From assembly GCA_965221735.1 (NCBI GenBank), contig OZ244910.1, positions 2,728,001-2,792,000 on the forward strand: a stretch of 64,000 bases of DNA, given 5' to 3'. Each line of letters begins with the position of its first letter. Within the stretch, counting starts at the first letter, position 1. Below, piece after piece: positions 1-9,061 of this stretch. The DNA is from UBA2991 sp965221735. GTDB taxonomy: Bacteria > Chloroflexota > Dehalococcoidia > Tepidiformales > Tepidiformaceae. A model generated the notes under the pieces. It did no database searches and was not told where the DNA came from. It saw only the letters and a list, made by a program, of their open reading frames with translations. Made by a program: the position numbers and the translations under genes.

Positions 1-405
1 GTACTCCGCGAACGCCTCGCGGATGCGCTGTTGCATGTGCCACGCGCTTTTCTGGCTGATGCCCAGGTCGCGGTGCAGCTTCATCGAGCTCACACCCTTC
101 AGGCTGGTCACGTCGAGGTAGATCGCGTAGAGCCACGTGCGGAGCGGGAGCGGGCTGCCCTCCATCACCGAGCCGGTCTTGATGGAGAAGTACTTGCGGC
201 AGTCGCGACAGCGGTACGGCATCTTGGGGTGGCTGGCCTCGTGTGTGTCGAGGGAGCCGCAGCACGGGCAGGGCCGCTCGTTCTCGGGCCACATGATGCG
301 CTCAAACCAGTCGCGCGCGGAGTCCTCGTCGGGGAACATCTCGCTCAGCTGGAGAAGGGTGATCCCCTTCCGATGGGCCTTACCGGGTGCGTTCCTGCTG
401 GCCAT
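1..405 (-). CDS. IS1595-family transposase, N-terminal part (runs off the window)
   Basis: The minus strand reads openly from an ATG at 405 to the left edge, giving 135 residues with no stop. It shows the N-terminal zinc ribbon of IS1595-type transposases: a CPCCG pair, then CRDC about 20 residues later, followed by the typical YFSIKTGSVMEGS stretch and a helix-turn-helix-like segment (SSMKLHRDLGISQKSAWHM). The DDE catalytic part would lie outside the window, so it is not known whether the element is intact. The gene starts about 65 bases from the stop codon of the SIR2 gene. The family call is confident; the subgroup is not. Confidence 0.85.
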   Translation of the reverse strand, partial: MASRNAPGKAHRKGITLLQLSEMFPDEDSARDWFERIMWPENERPCPCCGSLDTHEASHPKMPYRCRDCRKYFSIKTGSVMEGSPLPLRTWLYAIYLDVTSLKGVSSMKLHRDLGISQKSAWHMQQRIREAFAEY

Positions 406-415
406 TTGCTCTACC

Positions 416-454
416 TTCCACCGGTTGACTACACCCCATAGTCTACCGGTGGAA
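416..454. repeat. 10-bp perfect inverted repeat upstream of the transposase
   Basis: TTCCACCGGT at 416-425 is the exact reverse complement of ACCGGTGGAA at 445-454, with 19 bases between. The gap between the transposase start and the SIR2 stop also holds several GTAGAC/TAGTC motifs. This is either an operator for the transposase gene or part of the terminal inverted repeat of the element. The other end of the element is not in the window, so it cannot be decided. Confidence 0.6.
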
Positions 455-470
455 ACGCTCCCTGTCTACC

Positions 471-3386
471 CTAGTCTATAATCCCCGAAGGAAGTGCGCT
501 GTCCGTCGCAAGCCACTTCTGCCGGAACCGACTCTCGGCCAAGCCCTCCGAGGGCTCGGGAAGGAGCAACAGGGCAAAGTCGTATAGGCCGGAGGGCAGT
601 GCTGGCAAGCCGTCAACTCCCGCTGTTCCCTCGCCCCAGAGTGCCCTACCTATGGCGCTCTCTTCCTCGCTCGTCAGCACGCCGGAGGCCACTAGCGGGA
701 GAAGCCGGCGCAACGCTATCGCCCTCGCTTCGGTGCCTGCACTGAGTCCGCCAACGAGTCGGCTAACGACGCTCTGCCACAGGTGTTCGCTGTCGGGCGT
801 ACGTGCTCCCGGGGTGTCATTGGGTTGTAGGACCTCTCCCGGATCATCGAAGAGTTCTGTGCCAACATCTGAGAAATCCCCCAAGCCAAGGATGGGCATG
901 CCCAGGAGGTCAAGGACGCGGTCCCGTCGCCGACCCCTTGGGAGGGCTTCCCAGGATCGCTTCAGCAGAGCCGCCGCAGGGCGCCGCAGTGTCAGCTCTT
1001 TGACGAGCAAGGGGCTCCGGTAGCATTCAAGACTGAGATCGAGCGCAATCTCTACTTGTTCAGGCTCCATCCGGACAGTTAGTCGAGAGAGAACCTGCAT
1101 CGCGACGCTTATCCGCGGAATCCAGTGGACCCGACGACCGACCCGGTCAATCGAACCAAGCTTCGGCAGGACCTGCCGAACGGCATCGATGCAACTCGAC
1201 GCGAGAGCCGACACCGAGAACTCAGATAGGACCGCGATCCGCACACGCGACACGACCCGTTGGAGCGTCTTATCCGTCTCGCCGGAGCAGGAACGAAGGA
1301 CAAGCCTGATAGCGAGCTCGGGGTGAGTCGCCGCAAGTTGCTCCGCCGCCGACTTCATGAGGGGTCTGGCGACCTCCATCCCGAAGGACTGGTCGTGCCG
1401 TGTGGCGGGGGGCAGTCCGGCAACCTCAGCAAGCCGGACTGCCCTGAAGGCAGCTTCCTCCTTGTTCACGTTCGAGAAGTGGAGTGTGACCTTCTGCACA
1501 CCGGGCTCGAAGGAAGGCGCTTCTGGCGCGGTCGCGCTCCCGTCCACCGCGTCCTGCGCGCTACTCCGCTCCGAGGCAGCATCACCCTTCCAGCGAGCTA
1601 GTTCGTGCCAGCGTTTCCAGACCGCGTGCCTATTGTCGAGATTGAGTTCGGACCACAGTGCCCAGCCTTCTCGGGATGCTCCAGCGATCGTAGGTTCGGG
1701 CGAATACCCCTGCCGTATCTTCGCGAGGGCAGACTGGACCAAGGCTGCACCTTCTGCGCCGCGGTCCAGCTCCCATAGCAGGGCAGCCTTGCGCAGCATC
1801 CAGACTGGATCGCATTGCTCTGTGCGCCAATCCTGCAAGAGCTGCTCCAATGCCTCGAAGTCCAGCCAGGAGGCGGCCCAGAGGCACCGTTCGTGTGAGA
1901 TGCGATGGAGAATCTCGACATCTTCATCCCCAAGGGGAGTGAGAGCATTTGAGCGTTCCTCGAACAGATCGCGGTCTAGTCGAAGGCGCGCGGCGGTCAC
2001 GAGTGCGAGTGCCACTGCCGTCCAGCCTTCCGGGCTGTCGCCCGCATCCGTTCTGGCTTCGATGTCGGCCGTTCGCCCGGAGTAGCCGAGAGATGCGAGC
2101 GCATCATCCGCAGCGGCCTCAATAGCCGGAGAAACCGACTCCAGCAGTATCTCCCGGCGCCATACCACTTCACGGATCGCGTGCAGTCGGTCGAACGGAT
2201 GGAACTCCTCGAGAACACCAAGAAGCTCGCCTTCCCAATAGTCGGTACGCCTCCGTACGCCCAGTCGCTGTTCGCCTTCGGGGAGCAACACCCAATTCGG
2301 GTATAGACGCCGGTTATGCTCCCAGATGCGAAGCACCGCCTTGACTACTTCGACAGTGTCGCCAGGGAGGTCGGATTGCCCCTCCGGCTCCTCCTCAGGG
2401 AGTACAGAAGGCACTTCCGCCACAGGCTGCAGATGTTCGGGAATCGCCGTCGCTTGGTGCGTAGGCACTGCTGGCCAGTAGGTCGCGTCGTAGGGACGCC
2501 CTCCCTCCAAGGTGTGTAGCAACCATTCGGTCGCGTAGCGGTGGCGATGGTGCGGCGTCCAGTCTCGACCATGCGGATGGTGAGCAACATCGATCGGAAC
2601 GACCCCGCGAGCCTCAAGCATGCGCCGCCGGTGTGGCGATAGGTCGAGCCATCCCATGAGATAGATCCGCGGTGCGGATGAGCCGAGATTGTCTCGGACC
2701 CACCCCGACCAATGCAGGAAGTTGGGGTCGTCACCCGAGAAGCCAATGAGACAGAAGATGGTCTCCATCATCGCCTGTTGCACGGTGTTGACGAAAGGAG
2801 CGAACCTCTCCGGGTATGTCCGATAGTCCTCCTCGGTGAAGATGAGTGGGAACTGGGCCGGGAGGGACCCATGGAGCTTCACGATGCGAGGCTGTCTTCC
2901 AAGAGGGATCTCGTCCGTATTGGTGACAACGCTGTACGCACGCTCCGACACCTGTAGGCGTGCTCGCTCCAGCAAGGTGTCCCAGTTTGTAGTGAAGACA
3001 TCGCGCCACGGGAGGCGGAGGAGTTGCATGTGGACTTCCGACGGGTCCATGTCGTCGTCTCGGACCTGACTCCGCAGGAGTTCATGTAAGTCGGTTCGAC
3101 CGAATCCGCTCTCGTACTCTTGTGCGAGCCGCTCGATGGGGATGGCGTGACTGGCGATCCCGGGACCACTGGCGGGAACACCGCCATCGATGGCACCTTG
3201 CGGGTACAGCTTGCTGGACAACGTGACAGTGAGGTCACCCAATAGCGGCGGTTCTGCTGCACCTAGGCGCAAGCGAGCGGCCCCCCTTGTCAGACCACTC
3301 CCCACCATGACAGAGGCATTTCCGCCAGAGGAGCCCCACAGCGCGTCCCGAACCCGTTCGATGTGGCTTTGGTCGGGAAGGGACAT
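471..3386 (-). CDS. Large SIR2-domain protein, probable anti-phage NADase
   Basis: The protein is 971 residues if it starts at the ATG at 3386, which has AGAAAGAG nine bases upstream. An upstream in-frame start at 3509 is open but gives a tail with no domain character. The N-terminal 300 residues are a SIR2_2-type domain: a nucleotide-binding loop ASVMVGSGLTRGA near residue 30, TTNWDTLLE with Asn at about 134, KLHGS with His at about 172, and GFSGDDPNF near 220. The remaining 650 residues are helical and without a recognised motif, as in long defence SIR2 proteins such as DSR2. In those proteins the Asn/His pair cleaves NAD+ after phage recognition. The gene is alone, has visibly lower GC than its neighbours and abuts an insertion sequence, which suggests transfer. 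The SIR2 call is firm; the defence role is inference. Confidence 0.82.
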   Translation of the reverse strand: MSLPDQSHIERVRDALWGSSGGNASVMVGSGLTRGAARLRLGAAEPPLLGDLTVTLSSKLYPQGAIDGGVPASGPGIASHAIPIERLAQEYESGFGRTDLHELLRSQVRDDDMDPSEVHMQLLRLPWRDVFTTNWDTLLERARLQVSERAYSVVTNTDEIPLGRQPRIVKLHGSLPAQFPLIFTEEDYRTYPERFAPFVNTVQQAMMETIFCLIGFSGDDPNFLHWSGWVRDNLGSSAPRIYLMGWLDLSPHRRRMLEARGVVPIDVAHHPHGRDWTPHHRHRYATEWLLHTLEGGRPYDATYWPAVPTHQATAIPEHLQPVAEVPSVLPEEEPEGQSDLPGDTVEVVKAVLRIWEHNRRLYPNWVLLPEGEQRLGVRRRTDYWEGELLGVLEEFHPFDRLHAIREVVWRREILLESVSPAIEAAADDALASLGYSGRTADIEARTDAGDSPEGWTAVALALVTAARLRLDRDLFEERSNALTPLGDEDVEILHRISHERCLWAASWLDFEALEQLLQDWRTEQCDPVWMLRKAALLWELDRGAEGAALVQSALAKIRQGYSPEPTIAGASREGWALWSELNLDNRHAVWKRWHELARWKGDAASERSSAQDAVDGSATAPEAPSFEPGVQKVTLHFSNVNKEEAAFRAVRLAEVAGLPPATRHDQSFGMEVARPLMKSAAEQLAATHPELAIRLVLRSCSGETDKTLQRVVSRVRIAVLSEFSVSALASSCIDAVRQVLPKLGSIDRVGRRVHWIPRISVAMQVLSRLTVRMEPEQVEIALDLSLECYRSPLLVKELTLRRPAAALLKRSWEALPRGRRRDRVLDLLGMPILGLGDFSDVGTELFDDPGEVLQPNDTPGARTPDSEHLWQSVVSRLVGGLSAGTEARAIALRRLLPLVASGVLTSEEESAIGRALWGEGTAGVDGLPALPSGLYDFALLLLPEPSEGLAESRFRQKWLATDSALPSGIID

Positions 3387-4086
3387 CCACGAATTCTCTT
3401 TCTGCACGGGCACGTTGACCCTGCGTGCTGGTCGCACGGTTGATCGCAGGAACTGCGGGACGCTGGCGCAAATGCCCCGGCGGTCTCCGGCACTTGCTGA
3501 CTCCCGCAAGGTCGGGAGAGCGAGCGCTTGAAGTACATCCTAGGTGGCGCCAGGCCGGTTCGTGAAGTGTTGCAGTGAGGGGGGCACCGGGGTTGTGTAC
3601 CTCTGAGCCAACGCGAAGGGGCTCAAGCAGTGGATGCCAGCCGCCGACCGAGTGGCCGCACTCCCTCTCAGATCGGTCAGCCATTTGGCTCGGATTGCGG
3701 TCGGCGCTGTCCTCCAGGGGGTGGCCCCCACCTCCAAGGAGGCCGAATGTGGCCGCCTAACACGACACCTCTCGTCAGCGTTGGGGGCGCTCGCCGACCA
3801 CCACCCCCGCATGGTGGAGTCGAGGACTGTGGGCGCGCGGTCATCGAGCCCACGGCTCTAGAGGCTGAACAGCACCTCGAAGGTGGTACTGTCTACCGTC
3901 AAGTTAGGCCCACCAGACTGGACAAATCGAGAACATTCACTCTGGTCTTCGAGTTGACGTCGTAGGTTGGACGGCACCATGTCGATGCTGGTCTTCCAGG
4001 GATGTCATCTCCGCCAGCATCGTGAGCTTCTCCGGCCACTCGCCGGGCATCGACTCGACCCGGTAGGAGTCCTCCAGCCAGGCGTG
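3387..4086. other. Intergenic stretch, no convincing gene
   Basis: About 700 bases separate the SIR2 gene from the efflux operon. Short open frames exist on both strands, but none shows a domain, a ribosome-binding site or a consistent codon pattern. On the minus strand, directly after the permease stop and in the same frame, about 50 residues are open (including MPGEWPEKLTMLAEMTSLED) and look protein-like. This may be a small gene or the remnant of one. CTGTCTACC at 3889-3897 also occurs at 462-470, on the other side of the SIR2 gene. Confidence 0.5.
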
Positions 4087-5343
4087 CTACTCCATGCGGA
4101 GGGCTGCGATGGGGTCGATGGTCGTTGCGCGGTAGGCGGGGTAGATCCCGCTCGCCAGCCCTACCCCCGCCGCCACGAAAAAGGCCGCGACGACGCTCCA
4201 CGGTTGGATCAGCATCGTCAGCTGCTGGCCGCCGAGCTCGCGACCGCCTACCGCCACCGAGAGCCCCACGCCGATCGCGATGCCGGCGATGCCACCGAAC
4301 AGGCTCAGCGTCAGCGCCTCCATCACGAACTGCTTGACGATGTCGGCGGCCGTCGCGCCGACGGCCCGGCGGATGCCGATTTCGCGCGTCCGCTCGGTGA
4401 CCGAGACCAGCATGATGTTCATCACGCCAATCCCTCCCACGAGCAGCGAGATGCCGGCGATGCTCCCCAGCAGGATGGACAGCGTCGTGCTGACCTCCGT
4501 CGCCGCCTTGAGGAGGTCGTCCTGGCTCTGGATCGTGAAGTCCGGCTCGATCGCCTCGCGCCGATAGAGCAGGACGTTGCTGATGTCCTCCTTCACGCGA
4601 TCCTCGTCGACCCCGCTGGCCGTCTGGACGTCGATCCGGGTGACGCGCACGTCGCCGGTTGGCGTGAAGAGGAAGCGGAGGCGCTGCACCAAGCCGTCGA
4701 GCGAGACGAACACCTGGTCGTTGACCTCGCTCGCCCCGCCCTGCCCCTCGAGAACGCCGGTGACGGTGAAGGGGAGGACGAGGCGGCCGCCGCCGAACGA
4801 GAGCCGCACCTCCTGACCGACCGGTTCGACCTCGGCGTAGAGCGTCTCGGCGACGCGGGACCCGAGCACGGCAACTAGCCCGCCGCCCTCGTCGTCCCGG
4901 GACGTGATGAAGGCGCCGGATGCCACTTCGAGGTCGCGGACGGCCGCGTAGCGGCTCGAGGTGGCGACAGCTTCCACGCCCACGTTCTCGGATCCGGCCA
5001 CGGCATGCGCCTCAACCGAGACCTGGGCGGCGACGGCGACGACGCCGGGGATGCCGGCGGCCTCGATCGCCTCGGCGTCGCCCTGGAAGAGCGTCGTCTC
5101 GGCCAGCCCGGCGATGCCCCCCGCCTGGGAGGTCGTGGCCGCCCGGCTGGACTCGATGAAGATGAGGTCGGTGCCGAGCCCGTGGATGCGGTCCGTCACG
5201 CCCTGTTGCGTGCCCTGCCCCACGGCGATGAGCACGATCACGGAGCTGACGCCGATGACGAGGCCGAGCGACGTGAGGGCGCTGCGCAGCCGGTTGGCGA
5301 AGATGGCCCGCAGGGTGATGCGGAAGGCGTCCGCCAGGCTCAC
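4087..5343 (-). CDS. MacB-like ABC transporter permease
   Basis: This 418-residue protein starts at a GTG that overlaps the stop of the ATPase gene in a GTGA. Near the N terminus is the usual first membrane helix (SALTSLGLVIGVSSVIVLIA) after an NRLRSAL motif. A large extracytoplasmic domain of about 230 residues follows (MacB_PCD fold), then the FtsX-type three-helix block near the C terminus with GGIGVMNIMLVSVTERTREIG and RRAVGAT. It should form the membrane part of a tripartite exporter with the ATPase and adaptor encoded just upstream. The substrate (macrolide, peptide or lipid) cannot be told from sequence. Confidence 0.9.
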   Translation of the reverse strand: MSLADAFRITLRAIFANRLRSALTSLGLVIGVSSVIVLIAVGQGTQQGVTDRIHGLGTDLIFIESSRAATTSQAGGIAGLAETTLFQGDAEAIEAAGIPGVVAVAAQVSVEAHAVAGSENVGVEAVATSSRYAAVRDLEVASGAFITSRDDEGGGLVAVLGSRVAETLYAEVEPVGQEVRLSFGGGRLVLPFTVTGVLEGQGGASEVNDQVFVSLDGLVQRLRFLFTPTGDVRVTRIDVQTASGVDEDRVKEDISNVLLYRREAIEPDFTIQSQDDLLKAATEVSTTLSILLGSIAGISLLVGGIGVMNIMLVSVTERTREIGIRRAVGATAADIVKQFVMEALTLSLFGGIAGIAIGVGLSVAVGGRELGGQQLTMLIQPWSVVAAFFVAAGVGLASGIYPAYRATTIDPIAALRME

Positions 5344-6044
5344 GACGCGGTCCCCCCGGCTCGCGCGCCGGCGCGGTCGTCCGTGTCTTCGACGATGCGG
5401 CCGTCGCGCATGCGGATCGTGCGATGGGCATGGGCGGCCACCTCGGCCTCGTGGGTGACGAGCACGACGGTCAGGCCCTGCTCGTCCACGAGGGCCGTGA
5501 GGAGGCGGATGAGCTCCTCCCCGGTGGCGGTGTCGAGCGCCCCCGTGGGCTCGTCCGCGAGCAGGACAAGCGGGTTGACGACGAGCGAGCGGGCGAGGGC
5601 GACGCGCTGCTGCTCGCCGCCGGAGAGCTCGGTGGGAACGTGGTGGATGCGGTCGGCGAGGCCCACGCGGACGAGCGCTTCGGCCGCGCGCCGCTTGCGG
5701 TCGGGTGCGCCCTGGTAGATGAGCGGCAACTCCACCTGCTCGAGGGCCGTCATGCGGGGAAGGAGGTTGTACGACTGGAAGACGAACCCGAAGCCCCGTC
5801 CCCGCAGTCGCGCCCGCGCGTCCTCGGGGAGCCGCGACACGTCCCGCTCGCCGAGGCGGTACTCGCCCGCGGTCGGGCGGTCGAGCAGGCCGATGATGTT
5901 CATGAGCGTGCTTTTCCCGGACCCGGACTGCCCCATGATGGCGACGAATTCGCCGCGGTCGATGTCGAGGCTGACGCCAGCGAGGGCATGCACGGCCGTC
6001 TCGCCGGCGGAGTAGACGCGCGCAACGTCCCGCAGGTGGATCAC
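5340..6044 (-). CDS. ABC transporter ATPase, LolD/MacB type
   Basis: The start is a GTG at 6044 that overlaps the adaptor stop codon, giving 234 residues, the usual length for a LolD/MacB ATPase. Motifs are complete: Walker A GQSGSGKS, the Q-loop in FVFQSYNLLPRMTALEQVELPL, signature LSGGEQQRVALARSL, Walker B VLLADEPTGALD, and the H-loop VTHEAE. The FQSYNLLP and LSGGEQQR versions are typical of exporters paired with FtsX-like permeases. It powers the permease encoded directly downstream. Confidence 0.93.
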   Translation of the reverse strand: MIHLRDVARVYSAGETAVHALAGVSLDIDRGEFVAIMGQSGSGKSTLMNIIGLLDRPTAGEYRLGERDVSRLPEDARARLRGRGFGFVFQSYNLLPRMTALEQVELPLIYQGAPDRKRRAAEALVRVGLADRIHHVPTELSGGEQQRVALARSLVVNPLVLLADEPTGALDTATGEELIRLLTALVDEQGLTVVLVTHEAEVAAHAHRTIRMRDGRIVEDTDDRAGARAGGTAS

Positions 6045-8593
6045 GGCCTGCCTCCGCCCCCCGGCCCACCCCCGCCGGGACCGTCGCCGCCACCACCGGG
6101 GAGTTGCAGCGCCTGCTGTTGCGTCGCGCTGAACGCGATGCCGGAGGTGTCCGCGCCAATGAGCAGGGCGGCGCCCGCCTCGATCCCACTCGTGATCTCG
6201 ACACTCGCGCCATCGGAGACGCCAACCTCGACCGTGACCCGCGCGAAGGCGGCCGAATTCTCGGCGGTCGGGGCGGGAACGGTGACGAACCACGCCCCGT
6301 CGAGCTGGCGAACGGCCGCAACCGGCACGAGGACCGCCTCGGGACGCTGCTCGGTGAGGACGGTAACGCTGGCGCTCATGCCGGGGGCGGGGACAGGGCG
6401 GGCGGCGCCGTCTCGTGCCGCCCCGGCCGACGCGTCCCTGCCACCCCCGATACCGCCTCGATCGAGGATGGCGCGCGCCATCTTCTGGAGCGTCTCCGGG
6501 GGGACGTTGAAGCCCTCCGGGAACTCGACGCCCTCGGGCAGGCCCTCGCCGTCCGCGAGGGCCTGGAGCACGTCATCGACGGACACGCCTTCCGGCAGCC
6601 GCACCTGTTCGAGCAGGGCCGCGGGGCCGGCGACGCCACCGAACCCTCCTCCTCCGGCGCCACGCGCCCCCGCCAGGTCGCCGAGCGCCCTTCCGATGCC
6701 GGCGCCGGCCAGGGCGGCGAGCTGGTCCGCGGCGGCCACGAGATCGGCGCCCGCCAGCATCGTCGCCTCCACGTCGTAAGTGACGACACCCTGCGCCGAG
6801 ACGGGGACGCGGCTGACGACCGTGAGCCGCACGGGGTAGCTCACGCCGTCGATCGCATCGAAGGTGGCCAGCCCCACCTGCCCGACTTCGAGGTTCAGCA
6901 AGTCGGCCTCCGGCGCCGTCAGCTCGATGACGATGCGGTCGGAGGTGCTCATCGAGACCGCGACCAGGTTCGCCGTGACGCGATCGCCGGGGCGGACGTT
7001 GACGGCCTCGACGATGCCGTCGAAGGGGGCTACGAGCGTGAGTGCGGTGAGGGCGGCCTGCGCTTCTTCGAGGGAGAGCTCCGCGAGGCGCACGCTCTCC
7101 TCCTGCTGGGCGATGGCGTTGGCGGTGGAGCCCGCCAGGAGTTCGTCGTAGCGGGCCTGGGCGGAGGCGAGCCCGGCCCGGGCGCTCTCGAGGGAGGCCT
7201 CCGCCTGGGCGATGTCGCCGGCGCCGGCGGGCGCGCGCAAGTCGGCCAGGCGCGCCACGGCGGCCTCATGGCTCGCGCGGGCCGCCTCCACCGACTGTTC
7301 AGCCTGGAAGATGTTTTCCTCCGTCGCGGGCTCGGTCAGGTCGGCCAGGCGCGCCACGGCGGCGGCGTGGCTCGCGCGGGCCGCCTCCACCGACTGTTCG
7401 GCCTGGAAGATGTTCTCCTCCGTCGCGGGCTCGGTCAGGTCGGTCAGGCGCGCCACGGCGGCCTCGTGGCCCGCGCGGGCGGCATCCACCGCGAGTTCGG
7501 CCTGCCGGATGTCTTCTTCCGGAGCAGGCGCGAGCAGGTTCGCGAGCTGCTCCTCGGCCGTCGCCAGGGATGTGACTGCGGTCTCGCGGGCCGAGTCATC
7601 GACGACGAAGGCCACGTTCGCATTGATGAGCGTGTTCGTGTAGCGCTCGTACCACGAGCCGCGGGCCGCATCGAGCGAGTCGCGCAGGTCGGCCAGGCGC
7701 GAGTCGGAGAGGGGCACGTCAAGGGTGCAGATTTCCTCGATGTCGTCGTAGTGGCCGTAGCCGTCACAGAAGTCCTCGAAGGCTTCATCGAGAGCGGACC
7801 TCGATTCATGGGCGCGGTTGGCGGCGTTCGAAAGCTGCGCCCGCGCCTGGGTGACGGCCGACTCGCGGACGGCGACTTCAGCTTCCGCGGGGACCGCCGT
7901 GAGGGCGGCGAGGGCGTCCTCTGCGTTGGCGAGCTGGGAGGCGGCGCTTGCGACGGCCTGCTCGGCGCTCGCGAGGTCGGCGGCGCTCGGCGGCTCCCGG
8001 AGCCTTGCCAGCGCTTCCTCTGCCGCCGACAGCTGGCCCAGCGCGCTCGCGACGGCCTGCTCGGCCGATGCGATCTCGTCCGCCCCTGGCGGATCGAGGA
8101 GGCGTTCAAGCGCGAGGTCGGCGCTCGCGACCTGCGACTCCGCCGACTCGATGGACTGCAACGCCGAGGCGATGTCGGCGGCGCCGGCACTGGCGAGCAG
8201 GTCATCGAGGCGCAGGTGCGCGAGCCGCAGCTGCGACCTGGCTGTCTCGATGCGGCGTTGCGCCTCGGCGTCGTCGAGCATGGCGAGCGTCTCCCCGGCC
8301 TGCACCGCGTCGCCGCTCACTACCGAGAGACTGGTGACCACGCCGGCGGACTCGAACGTGAGGTCGGCGCTGCGCTCCGCTGCCGCCGACCCCGACAGGT
8401 CGACCGTCGTCGTGAGACTCCCGGTCGTGGCCTCGACCTGCTGCGGCTCGACAACGACATCCGCCTCCTCCGACCCGACGAGCAGCACGACGGCCACGAC
8501 GCCGGTGGCGACGATGACCGCTCCGGTGGGCAGTAACGAGCGCCAACGCCGGCGGCGTCCGCGAATCAGGGCATCGATGTCCACGTCGGTCAT
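6041..8593 (-). CDS. HlyD/MacA-type periplasmic adaptor with very long coiled coil
   Basis: The start is the ATG at 8593, preceded by GAGGAA, giving 850 residues, about twice the usual MacA length. After a basic N terminus comes one membrane helix (about residues 27-45) and a split lipoyl-like half (LTFESAGVVTSLSVVSGDAVQAGETLAMLDD). A coiled coil of about 400 residues follows, made of Ala/Glu-rich repeats with DIASAEQ and AARASH motifs. The second lipoyl half (LTLVAPFDGIVEAVNVRPGDRV), a beta-barrel and a Gly-rich insert close the protein. Several in-frame 99-base copies have lengthened the coil. No TolC-like outer membrane channel gene is nearby, which would fit a monoderm host. Confidence 0.88.
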   Translation of the reverse strand: MTDVDIDALIRGRRRRWRSLLPTGAVIVATGVVAVVLLVGSEEADVVVEPQQVEATTGSLTTTVDLSGSAAAERSADLTFESAGVVTSLSVVSGDAVQAGETLAMLDDAEAQRRIETARSQLRLAHLRLDDLLASAGAADIASALQSIESAESQVASADLALERLLDPPGADEIASAEQAVASALGQLSAAEEALARLREPPSAADLASAEQAVASAASQLANAEDALAALTAVPAEAEVAVRESAVTQARAQLSNAANRAHESRSALDEAFEDFCDGYGHYDDIEEICTLDVPLSDSRLADLRDSLDAARGSWYERYTNTLINANVAFVVDDSARETAVTSLATAEEQLANLLAPAPEEDIRQAELAVDAARAGHEAAVARLTDLTEPATEENIFQAEQSVEAARASHAAAVARLADLTEPATEENIFQAEQSVEAARASHEAAVARLADLRAPAGAGDIAQAEASLESARAGLASAQARYDELLAGSTANAIAQQEESVRLAELSLEEAQAALTALTLVAPFDGIVEAVNVRPGDRVTANLVAVSMSTSDRIVIELTAPEADLLNLEVGQVGLATFDAIDGVSYPVRLTVVSRVPVSAQGVVTYDVEATMLAGADLVAAADQLAALAGAGIGRALGDLAGARGAGGGGFGGVAGPAALLEQVRLPEGVSVDDVLQALADGEGLPEGVEFPEGFNVPPETLQKMARAILDRGGIGGGRDASAGAARDGAARPVPAPGMSASVTVLTEQRPEAVLVPVAAVRQLDGAWFVTVPAPTAENSAAFARVTVEVGVSDGASVEITSGIEAGAALLIGADTSGIAFSATQQQALQLPGGGGDGPGGGGPGGGGRP
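7241..7538 (-). repeat. Tandem 99-bp in-frame repeats inside the adaptor gene
   Basis: Units begin near 7241, 7340 and 7439 and are each 99 bases (33 codons). The first two are almost identical; the third is more diverged. Each encodes a coiled-coil segment around EENIFQAEQSVEAARASH. The 99-base period keeps both the reading frame and close to a whole number of heptads, so the copies lengthen the coil without breaking it. Confidence 0.85.
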
Positions 8594-9061
8594 GCTCGTT
8601 CCTCGGTCACGGGTGAGCAGATGGTGCGGGACAGCCGATAAGCCCGCCATAATGCCCGACTTCACCGATCGAAGCCTTGTGGGGCGGCAGGCAGGAGTCT
8701 TGACTTCGTCAAGTGAGGCCACCATCACTCTGGGTTCAAATCGGCCGGATCCCGACGCATCGTGGTGGCAGCAGGGTGACCAATTGTGGCCAGGTTGTGG
8801 CCAAGTTGCGGGGGCTTGAGAGCTCTGCCATGGTGTGGCAAGGAGCGCGGCCCGGACCTTCGAGCCCGGGCGTTCGCGCGGGGCGCACCCACCGCGGCGG
8901 GCCGCCGCCAGCCGAGGCGTCCACCCGAACGTGGAGTTCCTGCCCGATTCTCATCACCGCTCGCTCGTCGTTTCGGGCACGCTGTACCGACACGGCTCGG
9001 CAGCGGGAGACCGCAGGGAGCTGCGGCAGTCGTGGACGAGCGATGCGAGGGGGAGCCGGCG
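8594..9061. other. Intergenic stretch, no gene seen
   Basis: These 468 bases lie between the divergently oriented efflux operon and the PNPOx-like gene. TTGTGGCCA occurs twice in close succession (about 8784-8805), and GGGTTCAAATC near 8737 looks like a tRNA T-loop but has no matching T stem. I see no supported open frame. Promoters for both flanking transcripts are expected here. Confidence 0.45.

Noticed and set aside
3540..3965. Several overlapping open frames of 60-110 codons between the SIR2 gene and the efflux operon.
   Set aside because: None has a start signal, a domain or a codon pattern that beats the others; they are expected by chance at this GC content.
7241..7538. Regular repeats that might be a CRISPR array.
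   Set aside because: The units are contiguous, in frame and translated as coiled coil; there are no unique spacers.
8730..8760. GGGTTCAAATC resembling a tRNA T-loop.
   Set aside because: The flanking bases do not form a T stem and there is no acceptor or anticodon arm nearby.
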